This document shows, piece after piece, positions 1-10,622 of a DNA stretch of 25,534 nucleotides (position 1 is its first letter; each line of letters begins with the position of its first letter). The translations under genes and the position numbers were made by a program. The stretch covers positions 1 to 25,534 of the forward strand of contig CAKROE010000033.1 of NCBI GenBank assembly GCA_934371915.1. The letters are read 5' to 3'. This DNA comes from an uncultured Blautia sp. (GTDB lineage: Bacteria; Bacillota; Clostridia; Lachnospirales; Lachnospiraceae). Under the pieces are notes generated by a model. The model was not told the origin of the DNA and made no database searches. It was given only the letters and a program-made list of their open reading frames with translations.

Positions 1-602
1 GTAAATACCTCTATATCATCCGGGATATCAACCAGTTTCGGTTCTCCTTCAAAGCTCGGAAGCGGATTTCCGTCACATTTGTATGTATGGATGAAACGGC
101 CTTCGCCGGCAACTGCTTTTTCATAAGCGTATGTATAACGGAGACAGGACTCCGGATTTCCATTATCACTTTTCAGAATGGACATCGCATAACTGTAATT
201 TCCATTCTCAATGTGCATCACACCGGAAATTCGAGGTGTGTAATTCGGTCCATCCGGCTCAAATTCACGAGATCTTAAGGACTGCTCAAAAGTAAGCTGT
301 TTGTCCAGCCCTTCATAAATTGTATCGGTCTGATCACCATTTGTCACGATGGTTTTGTTTCCGAGGACACGCACCGGCGCATAAATGATCAGGCTCGGAT
401 CTGTCAGCTTAGAAGGATCAAACGCCTGTGTACGGATACCCTCTCCTTCTGTGACAAATACGCGGTTTCTGCTGTTTTCGCTTCGTCCCATGATAAAGTA
501 AGCAGTTACTGCTTTTGTTCCGTCTGCGGAACGTCCGATGATGATTCCACGTCCCGGATAAGAATTGTTTTTCAGTTCATTTTCCAGTGAGATTTTTTCC
601 AT
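1..602 (-). CDS. purO: IMP cyclohydrolase, PurO type (3' end cut by window)
   Basis: Reading leftwards from ATG at 602, the frame stays open for 200 codons to the window edge and begins MEKISLENELKNNSYPGRG. The segments FIMGRSENSRNRVF, IIYAPVRVLGNKTIVTNGDQ and FEPDGPNYTPRISG are what I recognise as the stand-alone (archaeal-like) IMP cyclohydrolase found in many Clostridia, rather than the C-terminal half of a bifunctional PurH. The enzyme closes FAICAR to IMP, the last step of de novo purine synthesis, in the cytosol. Family members are about 230-240 residues, so only a short C-terminal part is missing. The start is supported by AAAGGAG about 8 bases upstream. A separate AICAR formyltransferase is expected in the genome, possibly just beyond the left edge, but cannot be seen. 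The gene sits behind a ZTP riboswitch and terminator (635-740). Function is assigned from sequence memory; the family match is the main uncertainty. Confidence 0.85.
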   Translation of the reverse strand, partial: MEKISLENELKNNSYPGRGIIIGRSADGTKAVTAYFIMGRSENSRNRVFVTEGEGIRTQAFDPSKLTDPSLIIYAPVRVLGNKTIVTNGDQTDTIYEGLDKQLTFEQSLRSREFEPDGPNYTPRISGVMHIENGNYSYAMSILKSDNGNPESCLRYTYAYEKAVAGEGRFIHTYKCDGNPLPSFEGEPKLVDIPDDIEVF

Positions 603-621
603 GATCATTCTCCTTTAGTGT

Positions 622-674
622 AATAAAGTAAATCGACCGCCTGGGTAGTCTGTCATCAGGCTGCCCAGGCGGTC
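622..674 (-). terminator. Rho-independent terminator of the ZTP riboswitch
   Basis: On the minus strand the arm GACCGCCTGGGCAG (674-661) pairs with CTACCCAGGCGGTC (648-635), with one G-T wobble (position 661-674 arm, third base from the loop), around a 12-base loop. A moderately U-rich tail GATTTACTTTATT follows. The 5' arm includes the CCGCCTGGGCA element of the aptamer, so aptamer and terminator exclude each other. The same hairpin would also stop read-through from guaB, which has no terminator of its own before it. The tail is not a pure U-run, so efficiency is uncertain. Confidence 0.85.
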
Positions 675-740
675 GGCACGTTTACTTACTGCACTCCCTG
701 TAGTTTATCCTACTTCCGCCAGTCATGCAGTCGTTGTCTT
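661..740 (-). ncRNA. ZTP (pfl motif) riboswitch aptamer upstream of purO
   Basis: On the minus strand the region reproduces the ZTP/pfl consensus. P1 is ACTGCA (726-731) pairing with TGCAGT (688-693). Inside it is the conserved TGACTGGCGG. P2 is GTAG (710-713) pairing with CTAC (700-703), followed by the conserved CAGGGAG. After a short linker comes GCCGACCGCCTGGGCA. The CCGCC in that segment (668-672) can pair with GGCGG (716-720), the family's pseudoknot. ZTP riboswitches sense ZMP/ZTP (AICAR nucleotides), which rise when 10-formyl-THF is short, and normally turn gene expression on. The 3' conserved segment is also the 5' arm of the terminator at 635-674, which gives a simple ON-switch: ligand-bound aptamer hides the arm and the terminator cannot form. 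PurO acts two steps downstream of ZMP, so the ligand fits the gene. Confidence 0.93.
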
Positions 741-741
741 C

Positions 742-770
742 ATAATATACTAATTTATTCAGTTTCGCAA
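742..770 (-). promoter_or_regulatory. Sigma-A-type promoter for the riboswitch-purO transcript
   Basis: On the minus strand TTGCGA (765-770) and TATTAT (742-747) are separated by 17 bases. The predicted start is near 735, at the first bases of aptamer P1. That placement supports a dedicated promoter for the riboswitch between guaB and purO. Prediction only. Confidence 0.6.
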
Positions 771-788
771 GAACAAAAATTAAAACAA

Positions 789-2261
<1,473 letters not shown>

Positions 2262-2286
2262 TTATGTTGTTTTGATTTTGATTCAA

Positions 2287-2315
2287 AGTGTAACAAAAAA
2301 GAACTAAGGTGTCAA
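2287..2315 (-). promoter_or_regulatory. Sigma-A-type promoter of guaB
   Basis: On the minus strand a perfect TTGACA (2310-2315) and TACACT (2287-2292) are separated by 17 bases. The -35 overlaps the stop codon of the upstream membrane-protein gene. The predicted start near 2280 leaves a leader of about 37 bases before the guaB ATG. Confidence 0.7.
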
Positions 2316-2815
2316 TCCAAAAAAACTTTGCTCGGGGCTGAATTTTTGATAGCTTTTGCCATCTCATCGTCCGGTTCAATGATGATCCGGCTGTTCTCTC
2401 CACCGGTCTTCATAATGATTGCAAAACGTTTATGTTCCGGATTTCCCGAAGAATAATCCAGTGTTTTCATGCGGCTGTTTCCGTTGTAATAATCCATTTT
2501 GTGGGAATTCAACGGCGCGATCAGGTCTGCTTCTGACAGATTCACAGATATCACTTTTTTACGTTTTGATTTCGCCATGACCATATCAATATCAAATTCG
2601 CCGTTTACAAAAAGATACTCATACTCCAGATCTGTCCGTGGGATTACAAAATAACATGCAATTCCCAGAGCGATTGCCAGAATCAGAACCAATGGGCTGA
2701 TAAACAGTCCGGCACCCACCGCAAGAACCGTCAGCACGATCAGCCCGTACTTCACTATGGAATCCTTTGCTGTCGATTCTTTCTTCACCAATAACTCTGA
2801 ATAAAGGTCACTCAT
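2312..2815 (-). CDS. Small membrane protein, DUF6106-like
   Basis: A 167-residue protein of unknown function. The first 20 residues are charged (MSDLYSELLVKKESTAKDS). They are followed by two closely spaced hydrophobic segments at about residues 22-40 and 42-60 that would form a membrane hairpin, and then by a soluble domain of about 105 residues. The motif YEYLFVNGEFDID, with KSKRKKV shortly after, resembles what I recall as the DUF6106 family, common in Lachnospiraceae. That name is from memory and should be treated as tentative. AAGGAG precedes the ATG at a good distance. It lies behind the groEL terminator and in front of the guaB promoter, so it is probably its own short transcription unit, although I see no convincing promoter. 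No catalytic motif is apparent. Confidence 0.8.
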   Translation of the reverse strand: MSDLYSELLVKKESTAKDSIVKYGLIVLTVLAVGAGLFISPLVLILAIALGIACYFVIPRTDLEYEYLFVNGEFDIDMVMAKSKRKKVISVNLSEADLIAPLNSHKMDYYNGNSRMKTLDYSSGNPEHKRFAIIMKTGGENSRIIIEPDDEMAKAIKNSAPSKVFLD

Positions 2816-2852
2816 ATCATCTTCTCCTTAAAAGTATTTTAAATAATTCTAT

Positions 2853-2890
2853 CACAAAAAGGGATCAGCGTCTATGACGCCAATCCCTTA
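2853..2890 (-). terminator. groEL terminator
   Basis: On the minus strand AGGGATTGGCGTC pairs with GACGCTGATCCCT (2860-2888) around a 3-base loop. The stem is 13 pairs, two of them G-T wobbles, and is followed directly by TTTTTGTG. It is a strong intrinsic terminator ending the groES-groEL transcript. Confidence 0.92.
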
Positions 2891-2904
2891 ATTTTGTACT
2901 TTAT

Positions 2905-4551
<1,647 letters not shown>

Positions 4552-4557
4552 TTACTA

Positions 4558-4845
<288 letters not shown>

Positions 4846-4880
4846 CTATGTCCTCCTTTATTGTTGCTTTCTTTTTATTA

Positions 4881-4907
4881 CTAGCACTCATTTCGCCTGA
4901 GTGCTAA
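4881..4907 (-). promoter_or_regulatory. CIRCE operator (HrcA site) of groESL
   Basis: On the minus strand this reads TTAGCACTC, a 9-base spacer, then GAGTGCTAG. It matches the CIRCE consensus TTAGCACTC-N9-GAGTGCTAA except for the last base. It lies just downstream of the predicted transcription start near 4912 and upstream of groES, the classic place for HrcA repression. hrcA itself is not in the window. Confidence 0.97.
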
Positions 4908-4918
4908 TCACTGTCCCT

Positions 4919-4947
4919 ATATTATTGAAATTCGTGATTTTGTGCAA
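4919..4947 (-). promoter_or_regulatory. Sigma-A-type promoter of groESL
   Basis: On the minus strand TTGCAC (4942-4947) and TAATAT (4919-4924) have a 17-base spacer. The predicted start near 4912 puts CIRCE in the first bases of the transcript. An A-rich tract on the same strand lies further upstream (4968-5040). Confidence 0.85.
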
Positions 4948-4967
4948 CTCTTTTTACAGACGTAAAT

Positions 4968-5040
4968 TAATATATATTTATTTATTTTCTTTTATTTTCT
5001 CTCATTTTCTTTTGTTTTCTTATTTTCTTATTTTAAGTAA
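4968..5040 (-). other. A-rich tract upstream of the groESL promoter
   Basis: About 70 bases are almost pure A/G on the minus strand (T/C on the plus strand), built from imperfect repeats of the unit AAAATAAG/AAAAG. It lies between the codY terminator and the groESL -35, about 55 to 130 bases upstream of the start. Its purine bias and phased A-runs are visible. A role as curved DNA or an UP-like element is inference. Confidence 0.5.
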
Positions 5041-5042
5041 AG

Positions 5043-5073
5043 AAAAACCTCTCCCAAAATGGGAAAGGCTTTT
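5043..5073 (-). terminator. codY terminator
   Basis: On the minus strand CCTTTCCC pairs with GGGAGAGG (5048-5068, one G-T pair) around the loop ATTTT and is followed by TTTTTC. A-runs before it extend the stem with the T-run. It lies 24 bases after the codY stop. Confidence 0.88.
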
Positions 5074-5096
5074 GCTTCTCGTATGATTATGTCCAG

Positions 5097-5885
5097 TTAT
5101 GAAGATTTTTTATTTCTCTGTGCCTTGATCTCTTCCAGTTCGTCAAAGATCACTTCGTTCAATACTTTAATGTACGTACCCTTCATTCCGGAAGAACGTG
5201 ACTCGATAACTCCGGCACTTTCGAACTTACGAAGTGCATTGACAATAACCGATCTCGTGATACCCACACGGTCTGCAATCTTGCTTGCTACCAGAATGCC
5301 TTCCTCACCGTCAAGCTCATCAAAAATATGAATGATAGCTTCCAGTTCGGAAAATGATAAAGTATTAAATGCGGATTTTACAACCTGCTGCTTACGGTCC
5401 TCTTCAGCATTTTCTTCGTGGACTGCACGCATCATTTCCAGACCGACAACGGTCGTACCATATTCACTGACGATGATATCTTCAATATCATAAGGTCTGT
5501 CATTTCTGTACATAAATACAGTTCCCAGACGTTCTCCCGCAATATCGATCGGATTGATGATACCATAGCAGCTGCTGTTTACATGTTCAAAGCCAAGTGT
5601 CTGAAGATTTACATTTTCTTTGGTAGATAATACGCCCAGGAAACGTTCATTCAACAGGGAATCAATATGTCCGCCTACATTGTCCTCAATCAGTTCAGTG
5701 ATTTCTTCAACACCCGGACACAAACTGATTCCAAGCACTTTACCCTTTTTGCTGAGTACCAGAATGTTAGAGCTTAAAGTTTCCATCAGTACCTGACAGA
5801 TATCATTAAACACAACTTTACTGGAACTGCTGTTGTGCAAAAGTTTATTGATTTTTCTTGTTTTATCCAACAACTGAACGCTCAT
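5097..5885 (-). CDS. codY: GTP- and branched-chain-amino-acid-sensing global regulator CodY
   Basis: CodY is a dimeric DNA-binding protein that represses nutrient-acquisition and biosynthesis genes when GTP and Ile/Leu/Val are plentiful. The 262 residues begin MSVQLLDKTRKINKLLHNS, a typical CodY start. The N-terminal GAF ligand domain runs to about residue 155. The C-terminal winged helix contains ASKIADRVGITRSVIVNALRKFESAGVIESRS (about 200-231), the most conserved part of the family. AAGGAGG lies 6 bases before the ATG. It has its own promoter (5934-5962) and a near-perfect CodY box (5994-6008), so autoregulation is likely. It directly follows topA; the trmFO-xerC-clpQ-clpY genes that separate topA and codY in Bacillus subtilis are absent here. 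ilvE and guaB in this window sit in the pathways whose products CodY senses. Confidence 0.98.
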   Translation of the reverse strand: MSVQLLDKTRKINKLLHNSSSSKVVFNDICQVLMETLSSNILVLSKKGKVLGISLCPGVEEITELIEDNVGGHIDSLLNERFLGVLSTKENVNLQTLGFEHVNSSCYGIINPIDIAGERLGTVFMYRNDRPYDIEDIIVSEYGTTVVGLEMMRAVHEENAEEDRKQQVVKSAFNTLSFSELEAIIHIFDELDGEEGILVASKIADRVGITRSVIVNALRKFESAGVIESRSSGMKGTYIKVLNEVIFDELEEIKAQRNKKSS

Positions 5886-5933
5886 TACGGCCTCCTTCTC
5901 ATGTTTTCTCGATGTTTCTGTCTTTATGCTCTA

Positions 5934-5962
5934 ATTTTACACGTTTCATGGTGAAAACACAA
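5934..5962 (-). promoter_or_regulatory. Sigma-A-type promoter of codY
   Basis: On the minus strand TTGTGT (5957-5962) and TAAAAT (5934-5939) are 17 bases apart. The predicted start near 5927 leaves a leader of about 42 bases to the codY ATG. Confidence 0.65.
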
Positions 5963-5993
5963 GATATTTTTATATTTTTTTCGATTTTGTCCG

Positions 5994-6008
5994 CATTTTC
6001 AGAAAATT
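5994..6008 (-). promoter_or_regulatory. CodY box upstream of codY
   Basis: The minus strand reads AATTTTCTGAAAATG, 14 of 15 matches to the CodY consensus AATTTTCWGAAAATT. It sits between the topA stop and the codY promoter, centred about 75 bases upstream of the predicted start. This points to autoregulation, by looping, roadblock of topA read-through, or a second site that I cannot see. Confidence 0.75.
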
Positions 6009-6015
6009 CATATAT

Positions 6016-8085
6016 TTAGTCTTCTTTAGACTTTTGCTCCACATAACCGCAGGTTGTCTCACTGCAGACAATCTTATTTCCCTTTTCGACCATATAGCTT
6101 CCACACTTCGGACATTTCTTTGCCGATGGCTTCTGCCATGACATGAAGTCACATTCCGGATTGTCGATACAACCGTAATATTTACGTCCTTTCTGTGTCT
6201 TTTTCAACACAACATCCTTACCACACTTCGGACATGCCACACCAATCTTTTCATAATATGGTTTGGTATTTCTGCACTCCGGAAATCCCGGACACGCAAG
6301 AAATCTTCCGTGAGGTCCGTATTTGATGACCATGTTGCGTCCACAGACATCACATACTTCATCACTGACTTCATCCTGAATCTCAACTTTTTCCAGTTCC
6401 TTTTCTGCCGCGTCCACATCTCGCTTCAGATCCGGATAGAAGTTACGGACAACGGTCTTCCACTGAACCGTGCCTTCTTCCACACAGTCAAGCAGTCCTT
6501 CCATCATTGCAGTAAACCGGACATCTACAATGCTTGGGAAAGCCTGTTTCATAATATTGTTGACAACTTCTCCGAGTTCTGTCACGTAAAGATTTTTCTG
6601 TTCCTTTGACACATAACGGCGGCTGATGATCGTTGTGATCGTCGGCGCATAGGTACTCGGACGTCCGATTCCCTGCTCTTCCAGTGCTTTTACCAGGGAT
6701 GCCTCTGTATAGTGTGCCGGCGGCTGTGTGAAATGCTGTTCCGGCTTTAATTCTGTCAGTTCCAGTTTCATGCCTTTTTCGAGGCTCTGACTTAATACAT
6801 TTCCCTTCTGATTATCCTCTTCCTGTACATATACAGACATAAAACCATCAAACACAATCTTTGAAGCAGCGACTGTAAAGGTATATTCCCCTGCTCCGAT
6901 CTTTACAGATGTTGTCTCATATTTTGCTGCTGACATACGGCTGGCAGTAAAACGTTTCCAGATAAGCTGATACAGGCGGAACTGATCCCTGGACAGAGAC
7001 TCTTTGATCATTGCCGGAAGTCTGGTAATATCAGTCGGTCGGATTGCCTCATGCGCATCCTGGATCTTCTGTTCTTTCTTGACCGTCTTGCCTGTAGTGG
7101 AAACATATTTATCTCCATACTGCGCTTCGATATACTCTCTTGCTGCCTGATCTGCCTCCTGTGAGATTCGCGTGGAATCAGTACGCAGATAACTGATCAG
7201 ACCAACGGTACCGCTGCCCTTGATATCTATGCCTTCATACAACTGCTGCGCCAGACGCATTGTCTTCTGAGTGGAAAAGTTTAACGTCTTGGCTGCTTCC
7301 TGCTGCAGAGTACTGGTTGTAAACGGAAGTGGTGCATTTTTGGTACGCTCACCCTTTTTGACTTCTGTGATCTCGTACTGTGCATTTTCCAGTGCTTTCA
7401 GAATCTTATCCATCTCCGTTCTGTTATGGATTGGAAGTTTCTTATCCGTACCGTAGAATTTAGCCTGCAGAGGTTTCTTCTCTCCCTTTATCCTGAACTC
7501 GCCGTCAAGGCTCCAGTATTCTTCCGGAATAAAGGAATTGATTTCCTCTTCTCTGTCACAGATAATGCGCAGTGCAACCGACTGTACACGACCTGCACTT
7601 AATCCTCTTTTGACCTTAACCCACAGAAGCGGACTGATCGTATAACCTACCATTCGGTCAAGCATTCTTCTTGCCTGCTGTGCATCTACAAGATTCAGAT
7701 CCAGATCGCGTGGCTGTTTGATCGAAGCCTTTACTGCGGTCTTGGTAATCTCGTTGAAAGAGATTCTGCGCATTTTGGACGGATCTTCTTTCAATGCCTG
7801 CATCAGATGCCAGGAAATTGCCTCTCCCTCACGGTCAGGGTCAGTTGCAAGATAAATCTTATCTGCTTTTTTGGCTGCCTTTCTGAGATTTGCCAGAAGC
7901 TCGCCTTTTCCCCTGATCGTGATATATTTGGGTTCAAAATCATTCTCTACATCAATACCGAACTGGCTTTTCGGAAAATCACGCACATGTCCGTTGGATG
8001 CCTGTACATCATAATTACTTCCCAGAAATTTCTTTATAGTTTTTACTTTCGCAGGTGACTCTACTATCACCAGATATTTCGCCAT
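6016..8085 (-). CDS. topA: DNA topoisomerase I (type IA)
   Basis: TopA relaxes negative supercoils through a transient 5'-phosphotyrosine link. The 689-residue protein has the full layout. The TOPRIM domain starts with KYLVIVESPAKVKTIKKFLG and carries the metal-binding DPDRE at residues 82-86. The catalytic Tyr299 lies in GLISYLRTDSTRIS. Three C-terminal four-cysteine zinc fingers lie at about 578-604, 618-645 and 658-679, each with CxxC pairs. GAGAG precedes the ATG after AGTAGGAGAGATAGC. It follows dprA by 62 bases, probably in one transcript with comM and dprA, an arrangement common in Firmicutes. The stop is followed closely by the CodY box of codY; no strong terminator separates them. 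Confidence 0.98.
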   Translation of the reverse strand: MAKYLVIVESPAKVKTIKKFLGSNYDVQASNGHVRDFPKSQFGIDVENDFEPKYITIRGKGELLANLRKAAKKADKIYLATDPDREGEAISWHLMQALKEDPSKMRRISFNEITKTAVKASIKQPRDLDLNLVDAQQARRMLDRMVGYTISPLLWVKVKRGLSAGRVQSVALRIICDREEEINSFIPEEYWSLDGEFRIKGEKKPLQAKFYGTDKKLPIHNRTEMDKILKALENAQYEITEVKKGERTKNAPLPFTTSTLQQEAAKTLNFSTQKTMRLAQQLYEGIDIKGSGTVGLISYLRTDSTRISQEADQAAREYIEAQYGDKYVSTTGKTVKKEQKIQDAHEAIRPTDITRLPAMIKESLSRDQFRLYQLIWKRFTASRMSAAKYETTSVKIGAGEYTFTVAASKIVFDGFMSVYVQEEDNQKGNVLSQSLEKGMKLELTELKPEQHFTQPPAHYTEASLVKALEEQGIGRPSTYAPTITTIISRRYVSKEQKNLYVTELGEVVNNIMKQAFPSIVDVRFTAMMEGLLDCVEEGTVQWKTVVRNFYPDLKRDVDAAEKELEKVEIQDEVSDEVCDVCGRNMVIKYGPHGRFLACPGFPECRNTKPYYEKIGVACPKCGKDVVLKKTQKGRKYYGCIDNPECDFMSWQKPSAKKCPKCGSYMVEKGNKIVCSETTCGYVEQKSKED

Positions 8086-8147
8086 GCTATCTCTCCTACT
8101 TATCCATTATTCATAAAAACTTCCGGGAAAATCATCGGCACTCATTG

Positions 8148-9035
8148 TTATGTTGTCTTTACATAGTAGTGCCTGCCGACTTCAAGCGCCAGTCCCGACA
8201 ATGTCAGTTCCAACAAAAGGCTGCCGATTTTTTCCGGCGGAAGTCCTGTTTTCTGAATCAAAAAATCCATAGATTTTGGTCGTAAATCGAGACAACTATA
8301 CACCAATTTCAAATCGGTTGCAAGCCCTAAGTCATTTTTTGTCTTTATTTTAACAGGATTTTCATACTCTATTCCCATCTCACGAAGTAAGATTTCCGGT
8401 GTGTAGGCAATTCCCGCACCATCATAGATCAGTTTGTGACATCCCATACTTCTCTCCTCATTGACCGGTCCCGGCACAGCAAAAACTGCTTTTCCCTGAT
8501 CAAGTGCCCACTGCGCCGTAATCAGTGAGCCGCTCTTTTCACGCGCCTCTACGATCAGAACAAGATCAGCCAGACCACTGATGATACGATTACGGGCCGG
8601 AAAGAAATAATTCCGGGCCTTCGTTCCCGGCATCTGCTCGCTGATGATTCCTCCGCCTGTACGCAAAATGCGCTGATACAAGCCTCTGTTGCCTGCCGGG
8701 TAACAGATATCCGGTCCGTTTCCGAGAACGGCCCAGGTTCCTCCTCTTCCTTCCAGTGCTCCTTTATGTGCCTCTGTATCAATTCCGTATGCCATTCCGC
8801 TTATAACCTGTACTCCCGCATCACTTAAGTATTTTGCATACCGAAATGCCTGTATGCGCCCATAAGGAGTTGCCGCCCGCGCACCAACAATCGCCGCTGT
8901 CGGTTTTTCCTGATCCGGAAAATTACCTCTGATATATAATTTCTCCGGCATTCCCGTATACTTACGTAATTTTTCCGGATATTCTTTATCTTTCTCACAA
9001 ACTTCCCTTATTGGTATTTTTCGAGTTTCTTCCAT
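8148..9035 (-). CDS. dprA: DNA processing protein DprA (Smf)
   Basis: DprA binds incoming single-stranded DNA and loads RecA during natural transformation. The Rossmann-like core is intact: AAIVGARAATPYGR, SGMAYGIDTEAHKGAL, TWAVLGNGPDICYP, ISEQMPG, FPARNRIISGLAD and KSGSLITAQWALDQGK. A C-terminal winged-helix (DML1-like) segment follows from about residue 225. I chose ATG 9035 (295 residues, MEETRKIPIREVC) because AGAGGAG lies 7-8 bases before it. An in-frame ATG at 9098 nearly abuts the comM stop but has only a weak ribosome site. Either start gives a protein shorter than the usual 360 or so residues, lacking the N-terminal SAM-like domain. It stands between comM and topA, probably in one operon. 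Confidence 0.93.
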   Translation of the reverse strand: MEETRKIPIREVCEKDKEYPEKLRKYTGMPEKLYIRGNFPDQEKPTAAIVGARAATPYGRIQAFRYAKYLSDAGVQVISGMAYGIDTEAHKGALEGRGGTWAVLGNGPDICYPAGNRGLYQRILRTGGGIISEQMPGTKARNYFFPARNRIISGLADLVLIVEAREKSGSLITAQWALDQGKAVFAVPGPVNEERSMGCHKLIYDGAGIAYTPEILLREMGIEYENPVKIKTKNDLGLATDLKLVYSCLDLRPKSMDFLIQKTGLPPEKIGSLLLELTLSGLALEVGRHYYVKTT

Positions 9036-9101
9036 ATAAATATCTCCTCTATACATTATCTCTTTTACCTGATTTTTATTCGGAAAGATTTCAATCATTT
9101 T

Positions 9102-10622
9102 TCAGTTCCAGTATTTTTTATCAAAGGAACGATACGATAAAGCTTCCCCTAAATGTTCTTTATTGATTATTTCCGAAGTTTCCATATCTGCAATTGTCCG
9201 CGCCACCTTTAAAATCCTGTGATACGCTCTCGCACTGAACGGCATATGCTGAAATGCCATCTTAAGAAGCCTGCCTGCTGAATCATCCAGATGACAGAAT
9301 TTTTCGACCTGCTTCCCGCTCATTTCTCCATTAAACTGAATCTTTTCGGCTTTAAAGCGCTCTCTTTGGAGCTGTTGTGCTGCTTCTACACGCATACGGA
9401 CCTGCTTCGTATTTTCGCCAATCTTCCCATTGCTCATCCCGTCGAAATCTACCGGTGAGACATCTGCACAGAGATCCAGTCTGTCCAGAAGCGGTTGACT
9501 TAATTTTCCCAGATATTGCCCTACCTGTGCCGGTGTACATCTGCAGCGGTTCATATCCGGATAATATCCGCATGGACATGGGTTCATTGCTGCACATAAC
9601 ATAAAATGTGCCGGAAAATCATACGTTCCATAAACACGCGAAATATGGATCACCTTATCTTCCAGTGGCTGCCGCAGGATTTCCAGACTTCTTCTGGAAA
9701 ACTCCGGCATCTCATCCAGAAACAGTACCCCTCTGTGTGCCAGCGTGATTTCCCCCGGACGTGGATTCCTTCCGCCGCCTGCCAGTGCCTGCGCAGAGCA
9801 GGTATGGTGTGGACTTCGAAATGGTCGGATACGGATCAGCGGATCTTCTGCCGGCAGTAATCCGGCAATACTGTAGATCTTCGTCAGTTCCAACCCCTCT
9901 TCTACCGTAAGTTCCGGCATGATTCCCGGAATCCGTCTGGCAATCATCGTCTTCCCTGCTCCCGGCGGACCAATCATCAGAAGATTATGAAATCCACTGA
10001 CAGCAATCTCTACTGCCCTTTTCAAACTTTCCTGTCCATGAATCTCACAAAAATCCACAGAATTTTCCTGTGGTGATTTTTTCCCTGTCTCCACTGCTTT
10101 TTTATAAGAATCCGGTGCACTGACATAACGGATCATCTCCTGCAGATCAGCTACACCGATCACCTTCATATCCGGAATCAGATGTGCTTCTTTCAGATTG
10201 TCATACGGAACCACACAGAAACGACATTTTTCTTCACGCGCCCGAATGATCATCGGCAAAATCCCGGAAACTGCATGAATTTCTCCGTTCAGGCCAATCT
10301 CTCCGGCCATCATTACATTTCCCAGTTGTTCCGCAGAAAGTACTCCGGCAGCCGCAAGTACAGCCGCTGCCAGCGGAAGATCAAAACCTGCGCCCTCCTT
10401 CCTGATATCTGCCGGTGCCAGATTTACGGTGATTCTCTTGGGCGGGAGCGCAATCCCGTTATTCTTGAGGGCTGTACGTACACGATCCTGCGCTTCTTTT
10501 ACCTGGGTCGATGGCAGTCCGACCATAGTAAAGGAAGGAAGTCCGTCACTTACATCTGCTTCAACCTTTATAAGATGAACTTCCATCCCCGAAATAGCTG
10601 CTGAAAAAACACTTGCAAACAT
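9102..10622 (-). CDS. comM: ComM/YifB-family Mg-chelatase-like AAA+ ATPase
   Basis: ComM-type hexameric helicases promote branch migration during integration of transforming DNA in Proteobacteria; the Firmicute homologues are less studied. The 506 residues have the family's three parts. The N-terminal ChlI-like (Lon S5-fold) domain, about 1-170, contains FTMVGLPSTQVKEAQDRVRTAL. The AAA+ core carries Walker A GPPGAGKTM at 218-226 and Walker B GVLFLDEMPEF at about 298-308. The C-terminal Mg-chelatase domain has FSARAYHRILKVARTIAD. A cysteine-rich insert, NPCPCGYYPDMNRCRC, is typical of the family and may bind zinc. AAGGAG precedes the ATG. It is the first gene of the comM-dprA-topA run; a divergent promoter region of about 250 bases separates it from a regulator. 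Confidence 0.95.
   Translation of the reverse strand: MFASVFSAAISGMEVHLIKVEADVSDGLPSFTMVGLPSTQVKEAQDRVRTALKNNGIALPPKRITVNLAPADIRKEGAGFDLPLAAAVLAAAGVLSAEQLGNVMMAGEIGLNGEIHAVSGILPMIIRAREEKCRFCVVPYDNLKEAHLIPDMKVIGVADLQEMIRYVSAPDSYKKAVETGKKSPQENSVDFCEIHGQESLKRAVEIAVSGFHNLLMIGPPGAGKTMIARRIPGIMPELTVEEGLELTKIYSIAGLLPAEDPLIRIRPFRSPHHTCSAQALAGGGRNPRPGEITLAHRGVLFLDEMPEFSRRSLEILRQPLEDKVIHISRVYGTYDFPAHFMLCAAMNPCPCGYYPDMNRCRCTPAQVGQYLGKLSQPLLDRLDLCADVSPVDFDGMSNGKIGENTKQVRMRVEAAQQLQRERFKAEKIQFNGEMSGKQVEKFCHLDDSAGRLLKMAFQHMPFSARAYHRILKVARTIADMETSEIINKEHLGEALSYRSFDKKYWN

Noticed and set aside
87..278. Short plus-strand open frame at the left end
   Set aside because: Antisense to purO, with no start signal or recognisable sequence.
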